Positions 14,594-21,315 of a stretch of 21,864 nucleotides of DNA are shown here, one piece after another. The stretch is from Candidatus Heimdallarchaeota archaeon (GTDB taxonomy: Archaea > Asgardarchaeota > Heimdallarchaeia > Heimdallarchaeales > Kariarchaeaceae): the NCBI GenBank assembly GCA_021399405.1, contig JAAFKL010000291.1, positions 1 to 21,864 on the forward strand. The letters are read 5' to 3'. Each line of letters starts with the position of its first letter. Positions within the stretch are counted from its first letter, which is position 1. Under the pieces are notes generated by a model. It ran no database searches, was not told the origin of the DNA, and saw nothing but the letters and a program-made list of their open reading frames with translations. The position numbers and the translations under genes are program-made.

Positions 14594-15865
14594 ATGGAAA
14601 ATAGATTTACCTCGGATTTCCGAACAATGATTGGTCTAACCATTTGGAATAGTCTTGGTTTCTTTTTTCTTGATTTCCTAATTCCATTTGTTGCTAGTAT
14701 AGAAATTGAAGCTAGCGGAACAGAGATGGGAATCATCTTTTCAGTCCGTACTATGGGGTATTTTATCATGGCACCCATTGTAGGTGGGTTAGCCGATAGA
14801 ACTTCAAAGAAATTTTTGATTCTGATTGGTTCGATGGGTAGGGGTATTGCCTATGGATTATTGTATATATCCATTATATTTAGCTCATTAGAATTTATGA
14901 TTCTGGGAAATTTTATGCTTGGTTTCTTTGCAGGCTTTTTCTGGATTCCGTTAGACGTACTAATATCCGAGAAATCTAGTAAAAATCATAGGTCTAGAGC
15001 ATTTGGTATGAGAGCTTCCAAAATGGGTCAAGGCACATTAATTGGGGCATTAATTGGTTTCAGTATAATGGGTTTTGCCGATGAATATTATCCTGGGAAT
15101 TTGTATTTGCTTTATTTTGGTTTAGTGTTGTTCGGTATAGGCAATCTCTATGCTGGCTTTAAATTCTATATAACAATAGATGAAGACTTAGTATTTGATC
15201 CTGACGAAAAACTAGAAAATCAAATTAACTCCAAGATTGGCTATAGGGAATTTATCAAAACCCTACCCCGAGGTTTGAGATTGGGTTTACTCTTAATACT
15301 TTTTGCTTTAACTTTAGGTACTACTAACTCAGAGATTGCCAAGCCATTCATCTTGGTTTATCTCACTCAACAAGTTGAAAGTGATCCGACATTAGCTGCT
15401 ATGGCATATATTCCAGCTGGAGTTACTGCTATGTTATTAGCTCCTAAATTAGGAGGGGTTGCTGACAGACTAAATGCTAAGTTAGTAATTGCTGTAGGTG
15501 CTTCAGGTGGGGCATTAACAACTTGGATATTAATTCATACCACAACCTTATGGATATTCTCACTTCTATTAGTTGTGGATCTGACCATATCAATAACTAC
15601 TGGGTTAGTTATTCAAAGTTTTATGAGTAGAATTAGTATCTCTCATCGAGGAAAAGTATTTGGACTACAAACCCTTTTTATGGACCTTGGAGCAATCATG
15701 GGTCCTATTTTAGGTGGTATTCTTTGGGATGCATATGGATTTCGAGCACCCTTTATTTTTTCAATATCAGTTGAACTCCTACTAATTCCCTTCTTCATTT
15801 TTGCTATTATCAAAATTTCACCATTTTTAACTGAGTCAAAATTGGAAAAGATTGCCACAAGTTAA
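14594..15865 (+). CDS. Major facilitator superfamily (MFS) transporter
   Basis: 423 residues with about twelve predicted membrane helices in two halves, joined by a charged cytoplasmic loop (about 195-225). Motif A appears in both halves after helix 2 and helix 8: GGLADRTSKK (64-73) and GGVADRLNAK (287-296). A further half-signature, SRAFGMRASKMGQGTLIGALIG (133-154 region), and its second-half counterpart, KVFGLQTLFMDLGAIMGPILGG, are typical of drug/efflux-type MFS members. It is probably a proton-coupled exporter at the cytoplasmic membrane with unknown substrate. The start is the first ATG after the TPR gene (84-bp gap); a TTTTTA run about 30 nt upstream may be the TATA element. Confidence 0.9.
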   Translation: MENRFTSDFRTMIGLTIWNSLGFFFLDFLIPFVASIEIEASGTEMGIIFSVRTMGYFIMAPIVGGLADRTSKKFLILIGSMGRGIAYGLLYISIIFSSLEFMILGNFMLGFFAGFFWIPLDVLISEKSSKNHRSRAFGMRASKMGQGTLIGALIGFSIMGFADEYYPGNLYLLYFGLVLFGIGNLYAGFKFYITIDEDLVFDPDEKLENQINSKIGYREFIKTLPRGLRLGLLLILFALTLGTTNSEIAKPFILVYLTQQVESDPTLAAMAYIPAGVTAMLLAPKLGGVADRLNAKLVIAVGASGGALTTWILIHTTTLWIFSLLLVVDLTISITTGLVIQSFMSRISISHRGKVFGLQTLFMDLGAIMGPILGGILWDAYGFRAPFIFSISVELLLIPFFIFAIIKISPFLTESKLEKIATS

Positions 15866-15904
15866 TTGTAGAATATCTGAAATAATATTATTCCAACAAT
15901 CAAG

Positions 15905-15912
15905 ATATATAT
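15905..15912 (+). promoter_or_regulatory. TATA-like box of the DUF423 gene
   Basis: ATATATAT is centred 26 nt before the ATG at 15935. Confidence 0.55.
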
Positions 15913-15934
15913 CAAATTTTGATAATTTAATTTA

Positions 15935-16345
15935 ATGAATCGAAATTCAAATTGGCTTTTTTGGGGTGCTTTCATAGCAGGGTTAAGTGTCGCTATGGGT
16001 GCATTTGGTGCTCATGCGCTTGAATCAAGGCTGACTGTAGATGAATTGTCTACTTATGAAACTGCAGTTCGTTATCAGATGTATCACGCGTTGGCTCTTT
16101 TATTATTGTCTACATTTTCAAATAAGATGTCTGAAAAGGAAAGTAAAATTATCGGATGGAGTTTTCTCCTTGGAGTTATTTTATTTTCTGGTAGTCTATA
16201 CATTCTATTACTTACCGACATATCGATTCTTGGAGCAATTACACCAATAGGTGGAGTATCATTTCTTACAGGTTGGTTTTATTTAGCTCGTTTCGCATTT
16301 AAAGTCCAAGGAGATTCTAAAAAGGAGAGTATTATTGAAAGTTGA
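15935..16345 (+). CDS. DUF423 family small membrane protein (YgdD-like)
   Basis: 136 residues, close to the usual length of this family. Diagnostic blocks are MGAFGAHALESRL (21-33), YETAVRYQMYHALALLLL (42-59) and LLGVILFSGSLYILLL...LGAITPIGGVSFLTGW (from about 78). Four membrane helices are predicted. The function of DUF423 proteins is unknown. The family is, to my knowledge, mainly bacterial and eukaryotic, so gene transfer into this archaeon is possible, but codon use looks like that of its neighbours. It has its own TATA-like box and is probably a single-gene transcript. Confidence 0.9.
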   Translation: MNRNSNWLFWGAFIAGLSVAMGAFGAHALESRLTVDELSTYETAVRYQMYHALALLLLSTFSNKMSEKESKIIGWSFLLGVILFSGSLYILLLTDISILGAITPIGGVSFLTGWFYLARFAFKVQGDSKKESIIES

Positions 16346-16429
16346 TTTGGAATTTGGAAACAAAATAATCCAAAAATTCCTAATTAAATATTCATTGCTT
16401 TCACTCATTCGGGATGTTGTGGAATATAC

Positions 16430-16437
16430 TTTTAAAT
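16430..16437 (+). promoter_or_regulatory. TATA-like box of the two-TM protein gene
   Basis: TTTTAAAT is centred about 25 nt before the ATG at 16458. Confidence 0.5.
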
Positions 16438-16457
16438 CTTCTAACTAGAAATTAACA

Positions 16458-16739
16458 ATGCAAGACCTCAGAAACGACCAAAAGCAGATCCCTATTCAGG
16501 GGGTTAAAGCTGCCACGCTCATAATTTCTGTTATTATCTTTCCAATTGCACTAATCCTTGCTATTGTTCATCACAGACAGGGTAATGCTAATTTCAGAAT
16601 AGAATTCTTGCTTGCATTCATAATGGGATTGTTTGCAGGGATATTATTATTGTTAGGAGAATTAATTGGTGTATTAATACTAGTAATAGGTATTTTTACA
16701 GTACTTAGAAATTCTACTTATATTCGATCACTCGATTAG
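16458..16739 (+). CDS. Small two-helix membrane protein, unknown family
   Basis: 93 residues. A polar N-terminus (MQDLRNDQKQIPIQG) is followed by a hydrophobic helix (about 17-37, ATLIISVIIFPIALILAIVHH). Then come a short polar loop with HHRQGNANFR and one long or two short hydrophobic segments (about 48-85), ending in a short polar tail. It is not recognised. The lack of a signal-cleavage site and the composition suggest an integral membrane protein. The TATA-like box supports independent leaderless expression. Nothing in the neighbourhood (DUF423 upstream, beta-lactamase-fold hydrolase downstream) fixes a role. Confidence 0.65.
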   Translation: MQDLRNDQKQIPIQGVKAATLIISVIIFPIALILAIVHHRQGNANFRIEFLLAFIMGLFAGILLLLGELIGVLILVIGIFTVLRNSTYIRSLD

Positions 16740-16799
16740 TAGGAAATCGGATCATTTTTTGAGAGATAGGTTCAAAAAGCCGTAAATTTGAATTTCAAT

Positions 16800-17636
16800 A
16801 TGCTAGATAAGATTACAGATTCTATATATGCTCATACCGAAGGGAAAACAATTGGTAATGTAGGCTTAATTGCTACTGATAATGGTAATTTTGTCATAGA
16901 TACTTCTATGTTCCCAGCAATGGCAAGAGATATTAGAATTCAAGTGGGGAAGATAAAAACAGGAAAGCTTTCAGCTGCCATATGGACCCACTATCACGGA
17001 GATCATTCTTTTGGTTCTCAAGCCTTCAATGACTCTCCAATCTATGCACACAAAGCTGCAGCACTTAATTTTAAGGTTCAATACAGTCCTGATCGAGCAG
17101 AAGAGATGCTTGCAAATCAAACAGAAGAACGACGGAAAATGTTGGAAGGATTGGAAATGACCCCTCCGACAAAATTATTTGAAAGCAGTCCATATCATCT
17201 AGATGAGAATAAGTCTATTGTGTTATATCAGGTGGGTGGACATACAGATGGGAGTACGTTGATTTATTACAAAGAGGAAGAGGTGGTTTTTGCTGGTGAT
17301 AATCTATTTGCAAATATGTATCCTTGGGGTGGAGATCCATCTGCATCTCCATACGATTGGATTCAAGCAATGGAAAAAATTAAGGAACTTAGTCCCAAAA
17401 TTATTATCCCTGGACATGGTGGGGTCCTTTATGATCAAAAAGAAACAGAGAAATTCAAAACCTATTTCTCAAAGATTATTGAGTCAAGCGAAAAAATGTT
17501 ACTAGAAAACACAGATATCGACACCGCGTATGAAACACTAAGTAATATTGATTTCTATGATCCCGGTGAGATGATACAACGCAAAGAGGGTACACTTCGC
17601 CACTGTTTTGAAGTTGTTAAAAAGAGGAATTCATAA
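16800..17636 (+). CDS. Metallo-beta-lactamase-fold hydrolase
   Basis: 278 residues from the ATG at 16800; a TTG four codons earlier is the only in-frame alternative nearby. The zinc-binding set is complete: THYHGDH (His64, His66, Asp68, His69), GGHTDGS (His148), AGDNLF (Asp167) and GHGG (His206). Members hydrolyse thioesters, phosphoesters, lactones and similar substrates, and the target here is unknown. The region between motifs 2 and 3 contains a helical insertion rich in Glu/Arg (about 98-120) that may form a lid. No signal peptide is present. Its stop overlaps the ATG of the next gene by one base (TAATG), so the two are surely co-translated. Confidence 0.9.
   Translation: MLDKITDSIYAHTEGKTIGNVGLIATDNGNFVIDTSMFPAMARDIRIQVGKIKTGKLSAAIWTHYHGDHSFGSQAFNDSPIYAHKAAALNFKVQYSPDRAEEMLANQTEERRKMLEGLEMTPPTKLFESSPYHLDENKSIVLYQVGGHTDGSTLIYYKEEEVVFAGDNLFANMYPWGGDPSASPYDWIQAMEKIKELSPKIIIPGHGGVLYDQKETEKFKTYFSKIIESSEKMLLENTDIDTAYETLSNIDFYDPGEMIQRKEGTLRHCFEVVKKRNS
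17624..17628 (+). promoter_or_regulatory. Shine-Dalgarno site of the gene coupled to the MBL hydrolase
   Basis: GAGGA ends 7 nt before the ATG at 17636, within the last codons of the hydrolase gene. Confidence 0.5.
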
Positions 17637-18046
17637 TGAGCTTGCACCTTGTTTATCCTCTAGGAAAGGCAATAGGATCAATGCAATTAATATTAAATAC
17701 TTCTCTTAAGATGAAAAAGAAGGATGATCCGGATGCTTGGAAAGTGCATTATGCATTTGTAATGGAGAATTTGATCGAAATATTCGATAATCTTGAAAGT
17801 ACTGGGCTATCTAATCCCACTTTGATAGATGTTTCAGATGAGCTAGAACGTATAGTTTCAATCTATGGTGAATTGAAATATGATCAGACCTTGCCCCGTG
17901 GCCAGAGAATTATTGGTGGTATCAAACAAAAATTTTCATTGATGCGTCAAAGTAGAAAGAATTTGAAAAATGAAGACATTGAAATTTTAAATGATAAATT
18001 AAAATTATGGGATGATCGTCTAGTCATAGTTTTATCCAATGAGTAA
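17636..18046 (+). CDS. Hypothetical helical protein translationally coupled to the MBL-fold hydrolase
   Basis: 136 residues, not recognised. It appears all-helical: an N-terminal segment LVYPLGKAIGSMQLILNTSL, then AWKVHYAFVMENLIEIFDNLES, TLIDVSDELERIVSIYGELKY and a C-terminal LKNEDIEILNDKLKLWDDRL. A four-helix bundle is plausible. It is soluble, with no metal motif or signal peptide. The one-base overlap with the upstream stop and the Shine-Dalgarno site inside the hydrolase gene point to a stoichiometric partner or regulator of that enzyme; this is inference from gene arrangement only. Confidence 0.65.
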   Translation: MSLHLVYPLGKAIGSMQLILNTSLKMKKKDDPDAWKVHYAFVMENLIEIFDNLESTGLSNPTLIDVSDELERIVSIYGELKYDQTLPRGQRIIGGIKQKFSLMRQSRKNLKNEDIEILNDKLKLWDDRLVIVLSNE

Positions 18047-18114
18047 TTGATATTAATATTCAAGAAATATAATAGTCAAATTTAAGCAATGATCTTTCAA
18101 AAACACATTTCCGA

Positions 18115-18675
18115 ATGACTAATTATTTAGAAATTAAACAATTTTCTTGCACCATGAGTGATGAAATGGATATTGAGGTAGTTATTCGTAAAAAGAGAGA
18201 TCTAAGAAAATTCTCTGAAAAACAAATTGATGATGAAATTCTATTAAAAATTCTTGAGGCAGGCAGGTTTTCACAAAGTTCCAAAAACTCACAACCATGG
18301 CATTTTATTGTGGTCAAAGATAAAGAAATTTTGAAAGCGTTGGCTGTAAATACTTATTCGGGTGATTTTATACCTGATGCACCATTGGCTATTGCTGTGA
18401 TTATGGAAAATGGGAAACTTGAGAGCGATGTTGGTCGGTGTGTCCAGAATATGATGTTAGTAGCTTGGAAATATGGTATTGGTTCATGTTGGATCACAAA
18501 TTTCTGGGAGAAGGCCAAACAAATAATTAACGTCCCAATGACCCCTAACTACAAATTAATTACAGTTATTCCTTTTGGATATGTGCACGAAGATGATAAG
18601 CCTCGAGGTAAGAAGATGAGAAAACCTTTATCTGAAATAGCTCATTTGAATTCATTTGGAAATAATATTTACTAA
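18115..18675 (+). CDS. Nitroreductase-family FMN-dependent oxidoreductase
   Basis: 186 residues from the first ATG. The family core begins at VIRKKRDLRKFSEKQI (about 23-38), with the FMN-phosphate-binding Arg/Lys cluster. It continues with GRFSQSSKNSQPWHFIVV (about 50-67), and ends with GIGSCWITNFW (about 122-132) and VIPFGYVHEDDKPRGKK, all standard for small single-domain nitroreductases that act as dimers using NAD(P)H. The physiological substrate is unknown. The first 13-17 residues do not belong to the family, so the true start may be the ATG at 18154 or 18166; an AT-rich TTATTTA at 18123-18129 would fit a leaderless start at 18154. It ends 13 bp from the convergent peroxiredoxin-like gene. 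Confidence 0.88.
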   Translation: MTNYLEIKQFSCTMSDEMDIEVVIRKKRDLRKFSEKQIDDEILLKILEAGRFSQSSKNSQPWHFIVVKDKEILKALAVNTYSGDFIPDAPLAIAVIMENGKLESDVGRCVQNMMLVAWKYGIGSCWITNFWEKAKQIINVPMTPNYKLITVIPFGYVHEDDKPRGKKMRKPLSEIAHLNSFGNNIY

Positions 18676-18688
18676 TAAGAAAACCAAT

Positions 18689-19309
18689 TTACATCTTGTT
18701 TAGGAGTGTAAGCAATTCTTCACTGTTTAGCCTTTTGGTGTAGTCAGTTTCTACATAGCGCTCTACAATTACACCGTCTTGACTAATAATGAAAGTTGCA
18801 GGTATTGGTAATTGCCAAGTATTGTTAGCTGTTAAATCAGGCAGATTCAAATTAAATTTATTTTGATAAACATTTTGTACATCTGACGACAACGTAAATT
18901 TTAATTTGTAACTATCTATTACCTCAAAATCCGGATCACTGAGGAGGTCAAAATGCAAATTATTCTTCTCGTGCATCTTAGCAGCATCTTGGATATTTTG
19001 TGGTGCTATGGCAAGGACAGTTACATTTCTCGATTGTAATTCCTCTCCAATTGCTTCGATTTGCTGTAGTTCCCTATTACAGTGTCCACACCATTCACCT
19101 CGGTAGAATGATAGAATTACAGAACCATTTTGCAGATTATCAGATAGTGTAACAGTTTGACCAGCTTGATTTTTTAATACAAAATTAGGGGCTCTTTCTC
19201 CTATATCTAGTCCTGGGGCTTCACCTGATCGAGCTAGATTTTCATTAAATATGTTGATAATCTCTCGAGGTGTTTGTCCTCCCACAGTTTTATTTTCAGT
19301 ATCTGCCAT
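18689..19309 (-). CDS. Peroxiredoxin-like (AhpC/TSA, thioredoxin-fold) protein
   Basis: 206 residues. The thioredoxin-fold domain starts at ERAPNFVLKNQAGQTVTLSD (38-57). The active-site segment is FYRGEWCGHCNREL (68-81) with Cys74-x-x-Cys77. This CxxC version, with the long insertion LSSDVQNVYQNKFNLNLPDLT and the closing PIPATFIISQDGVI, is typical of the 'peroxiredoxin-like' subgroup, thought to reduce peroxides or act as a thiol oxidoreductase. The N-terminal 35 residues are an alpha-helical extension. No signal peptide is present, so it is cytosolic. A TATA-like TTAAAATAC (minus strand, about 19335-19343) lies about 30 nt upstream. Together with the nearby nitroreductase and Rieske oxygenase it suits an organism meeting oxidants. 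Confidence 0.88.
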   Translation of the reverse strand: MADTENKTVGGQTPREIINIFNENLARSGEAPGLDIGERAPNFVLKNQAGQTVTLSDNLQNGSVILSFYRGEWCGHCNRELQQIEAIGEELQSRNVTVLAIAPQNIQDAAKMHEKNNLHFDLLSDPDFEVIDSYKLKFTLSSDVQNVYQNKFNLNLPDLTANNTWQLPIPATFIISQDGVIVERYVETDYTKRLNSEELLTLLNKM

Positions 19310-19425
19310 GCTCTCAAGATCTCTTTAACTCAATTGTATTTTAACCGTAAGTACGAAGAATATTTTAGTTCCTGATTACTTTGAAAACACTTCTGATAGT
19401 AAGGAACAAATTGTTATAGTGGTAA

Positions 19426-20157
19426 TTAGACCCTTCTACGCTGTTTTCCACGACTTATTTTACGTTCTAATAGGCGGGAAAATAATTCATTATAGACAAA
19501 ACCTTCTACTGTTACCTGTAACTGTTGTAAATGCTTATCCAAAATAGTGGATTGTATCCCCTTTTTCTTACCCCAGTGATTATCAATATTTTCCAAACTA
19601 TAAATAAACCCAACTGAGCTAGGTATACCTGACAATTCCGCTGTTTCCTGAAAAATTATTGACAAATCCATATCATCAAACTCGCTGTCGATTTGAACCA
19701 CATCTTGGATAATAACATTCAGAACACATTCCAATAATGTTTTAGAATTATTTTCTGTTGATCGAGATTGATATTTTTTACATAGATCGGCTATCGCATT
19801 TAATGTGTTCTCTTTCAATCGAAAGTTATTCCCTGAGATTACTGAATGTTCTTTCTCAATGGTGTTTTGCTCAAAATCCTGTTTTATCTGTTTCAGAGTT
19901 TTGTTAACAGAATTTTTAGTACCTGTAGAAATTTGATCCTCAATTGTTACCCGTCTACTTGCTTCAGTTAGTACAGGTTTGCTTTTCACCTTGTTCAATT
20001 TATTTTTTAACTTTTCTAATCTGTTTTTTACTAAGAATTGTAATTCGAGAACTAGATTATCTTCTCCAATATAATCTCCCAGATCCTCAATTGTATGGAT
20101 ACCCTTAGTTTCCAATAAACTGATGACATCATCTTCTAGAAACTCAATCCCCTCCAC
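19426..20157 (-). CDS. Hypothetical protein, 243 residues, next to the small GTPase gene
   Basis: Not recognised. The start is GTG (20155-20157); the nearby ATG is in another frame and hits a stop at once, and a TATA-like box sits about 24 nt upstream. The first 45 residues (FLEDDVISLLETKGIHTIEDLGDYIG) resemble a small helix-hairpin-helix-type module. A Lys-rich coiled-coil-like stretch follows (about 43-60), then a low-complexity linker (about 60-110). A helical C-terminal domain (about 110-235) ends in a strongly basic tail ISRGKQRRRV. The basic tail and HhH-like start hint at nucleic-acid binding, but this is weak inference. It lies 102 bp downstream of the GTPase gene on the same strand. 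Confidence 0.65.
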   Translation of the reverse strand: MEGIEFLEDDVISLLETKGIHTIEDLGDYIGEDNLVLELQFLVKNRLEKLKNKLNKVKSKPVLTEASRRVTIEDQISTGTKNSVNKTLKQIKQDFEQNTIEKEHSVISGNNFRLKENTLNAIADLCKKYQSRSTENNSKTLLECVLNVIIQDVVQIDSEFDDMDLSIIFQETAELSGIPSSVGFIYSLENIDNHWGKKKGIQSTILDKHLQQLQVTVEGFVYNELFSRLLERKISRGKQRRRV

Positions 20158-20175
20158 ACATATAACTTCACACTA

Positions 20176-20185
20176 ATTTAATAAA
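20176..20185 (-). promoter_or_regulatory. TATA-like box of the 243-residue protein gene
   Basis: Minus-strand TTTATTAAAT, centred about 24 nt before the GTG start. It supports separate transcription from the GTPase gene. Confidence 0.45.
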
Positions 20186-20259
20186 AATGGTTCTAGTCTT
20201 GAATATACCAATTGGTTTGTGAAACCATAGTTTTTTATCAAGGGTTTAATCAAGTTATT

Positions 20260-20778
20260 TTAATTATCAGCAATCAAATTCACTAGATTCTCAAATGCAA
20301 AATCAATATTTTCCCCCGTAAGGGCTGAAGTTTCTATATAAATTATATCGGTCTCATACTTCTTCGATAAATTATTCAAATGATTCATACCTTCTTCCTG
20401 CGTTATGTGATTTTCAGTACTGGCACGCAAATCTATTTTGTTACCGAATATCACTAATGGGACCAACCTACCCTCATTTTCTATGAATTTATCAATCCAA
20501 TTTTCGATATGATTCATTGACTCCCTATAAGTTATATCAAACACGATTATCACTCCTTGTGCGCCCTTGTAGAACCGCTTTGTAAGTAATTCAAAGGTTT
20601 CTTGACCTGCTAGATCCCAAATTTGCAATACGTATTCACCATGTGTCGCTAATGCAAAGTCAGCCCCCATTGTGGTAATATACTCTTTTCTGAATCCTTC
20701 CCCTATATATCTTAGCCTTAAAGTTGTTTTACCCACTCTAGGATCACCTAGGATAATTATTTTGAATATATTATTCAT
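20260..20778 (-). CDS. Ras/Rab-like small GTPase (Asgard eukaryotic-signature type)
   Basis: 172 residues from the ATG at 20778; a TTG five codons earlier is a less likely start. All five G motifs are present: G1 GDPRVGKT (11-18), a G2 Thr in switch I (YITTMGADF, 33-41), G3 WDLAGQE (54-60) with the catalytic Gln59, G4 NKID (113-116) and G5 ETSA (149-152). Order and length match Rab/Ras proteins, and KRFYKGAQGVIIVFDIT is strikingly Rab-like. The P-loop has Pro-Arg at the positions of Ras Gly12-Gly13, a form I recall from eukaryotic Miro and some Asgard GTPases. No C-terminal cysteine exists, so prenylation is unlikely. Small GTPases of this type are rare in other archaea and common in Asgards. 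No regulator (Roadblock, Longin, arrestin-like) is adjacent. Confidence 0.93.
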   Translation of the reverse strand: MNNIFKIIILGDPRVGKTTLRLRYIGEGFRKEYITTMGADFALATHGEYVLQIWDLAGQETFELLTKRFYKGAQGVIIVFDITYRESMNHIENWIDKFIENEGRLVPLVIFGNKIDLRASTENHITQEEGMNHLNNLSKKYETDIIYIETSALTGENIDFAFENLVNLIADN

Positions 20779-20918
20779 ATTTATGGTCAGCAAAATTAAT
20801 TCCTACTTTCATAAAATAAATTGTTTCCATAAATTTGATTTGTCTGATTGAATTCTTTCTATTTCCAATCATTTGAGCAATTTACAAAGACAGACAGTTA
20901 TGTTTCAATATTTGATTC

Positions 20919-20943
20919 AAATTACAACACTAATTTGTAATTT
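20919..20943. repeat. 9-bp dyad in the GTPase/orphan divergent intergenic region
   Basis: AAATTACAA (20919-20927) and its exact complement TTGTAATTT (20935-20943) are separated by 7 nt. The centre is about 50 nt upstream of the TATA box of the 96-residue gene. It is a candidate operator. Confidence 0.4.
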
Positions 20944-20951
20944 TATTCCTG

Positions 20952-20968
20952 ATTCTCCAAAAGAGAAT
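20952..20968. repeat. 6-bp dyad just upstream of a TATA box
   Basis: ATTCTC (20952-20957) and GAGAAT (20963-20968) flank CAAAA. It ends 10 nt before the TATA box at 20979, a position suited to a regulator that blocks or recruits TBP/TFB. Confidence 0.35.
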
Positions 20969-20978
20969 AACTTTTTCC

Positions 20979-20986
20979 TTTATATA
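20979..20986 (+). promoter_or_regulatory. TATA-like box of the 96-residue protein gene
   Basis: TTTATATA is centred 26 nt before the ATG at 21009. It is one of the clearest archaeal promoters in the window. Confidence 0.6.
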
Positions 20987-21008
20987 CTCCAAGTCATGAC
21001 TATAGATT

Positions 21009-21299
21009 ATGATTGCGGAATTACAACTTTCGAATTATGATCACACACATTTTGAGAATGTGGATGATAGGCAACGCAGAACAATGCGCACTATAAGATT
21101 TTATCTTGATCACAAATTTGGGCATGGATTTTGGCATAGAATGGTTCAGACTGTTTCCTATGTAGGACCAATGTACCACAATAATATGACTCTTGATGAC
21201 CGAATCTTACTGGATCTAATGTATACAATTTCCAAAATTGTTAATCTCTCATTAAATTATTTGATTGAAGATTATAACTTATTCAGATTCAAAAAATAA
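21009..21299 (+). CDS. Hypothetical protein, 96 residues
   Basis: Not recognised. It is soluble and mainly helical, rich in His, Arg and Tyr in its first half (DHTHFENVDDRQRRTMRTIRF is one charged helix region, HKFGHGFWHRM the next) and Leu/Ile-rich in the second (LLDLMYTISKIVNLSLNYLIEDY). The His residues do not form a known metal motif. The strong TATA box at the leaderless distance makes it very likely a real gene. It is divergent from the small GTPase gene across 230 bp that also hold two dyads, and ends 16 bp from the convergent DUF885 gene. Confidence 0.65.
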   Translation: MIAELQLSNYDHTHFENVDDRQRRTMRTIRFYLDHKFGHGFWHRMVQTVSYVGPMYHNNMTLDDRILLDLMYTISKIVNLSLNYLIEDYNLFRFKK

Positions 21300-21315
21300 T
21301 TTATTTCGGAGAAGA

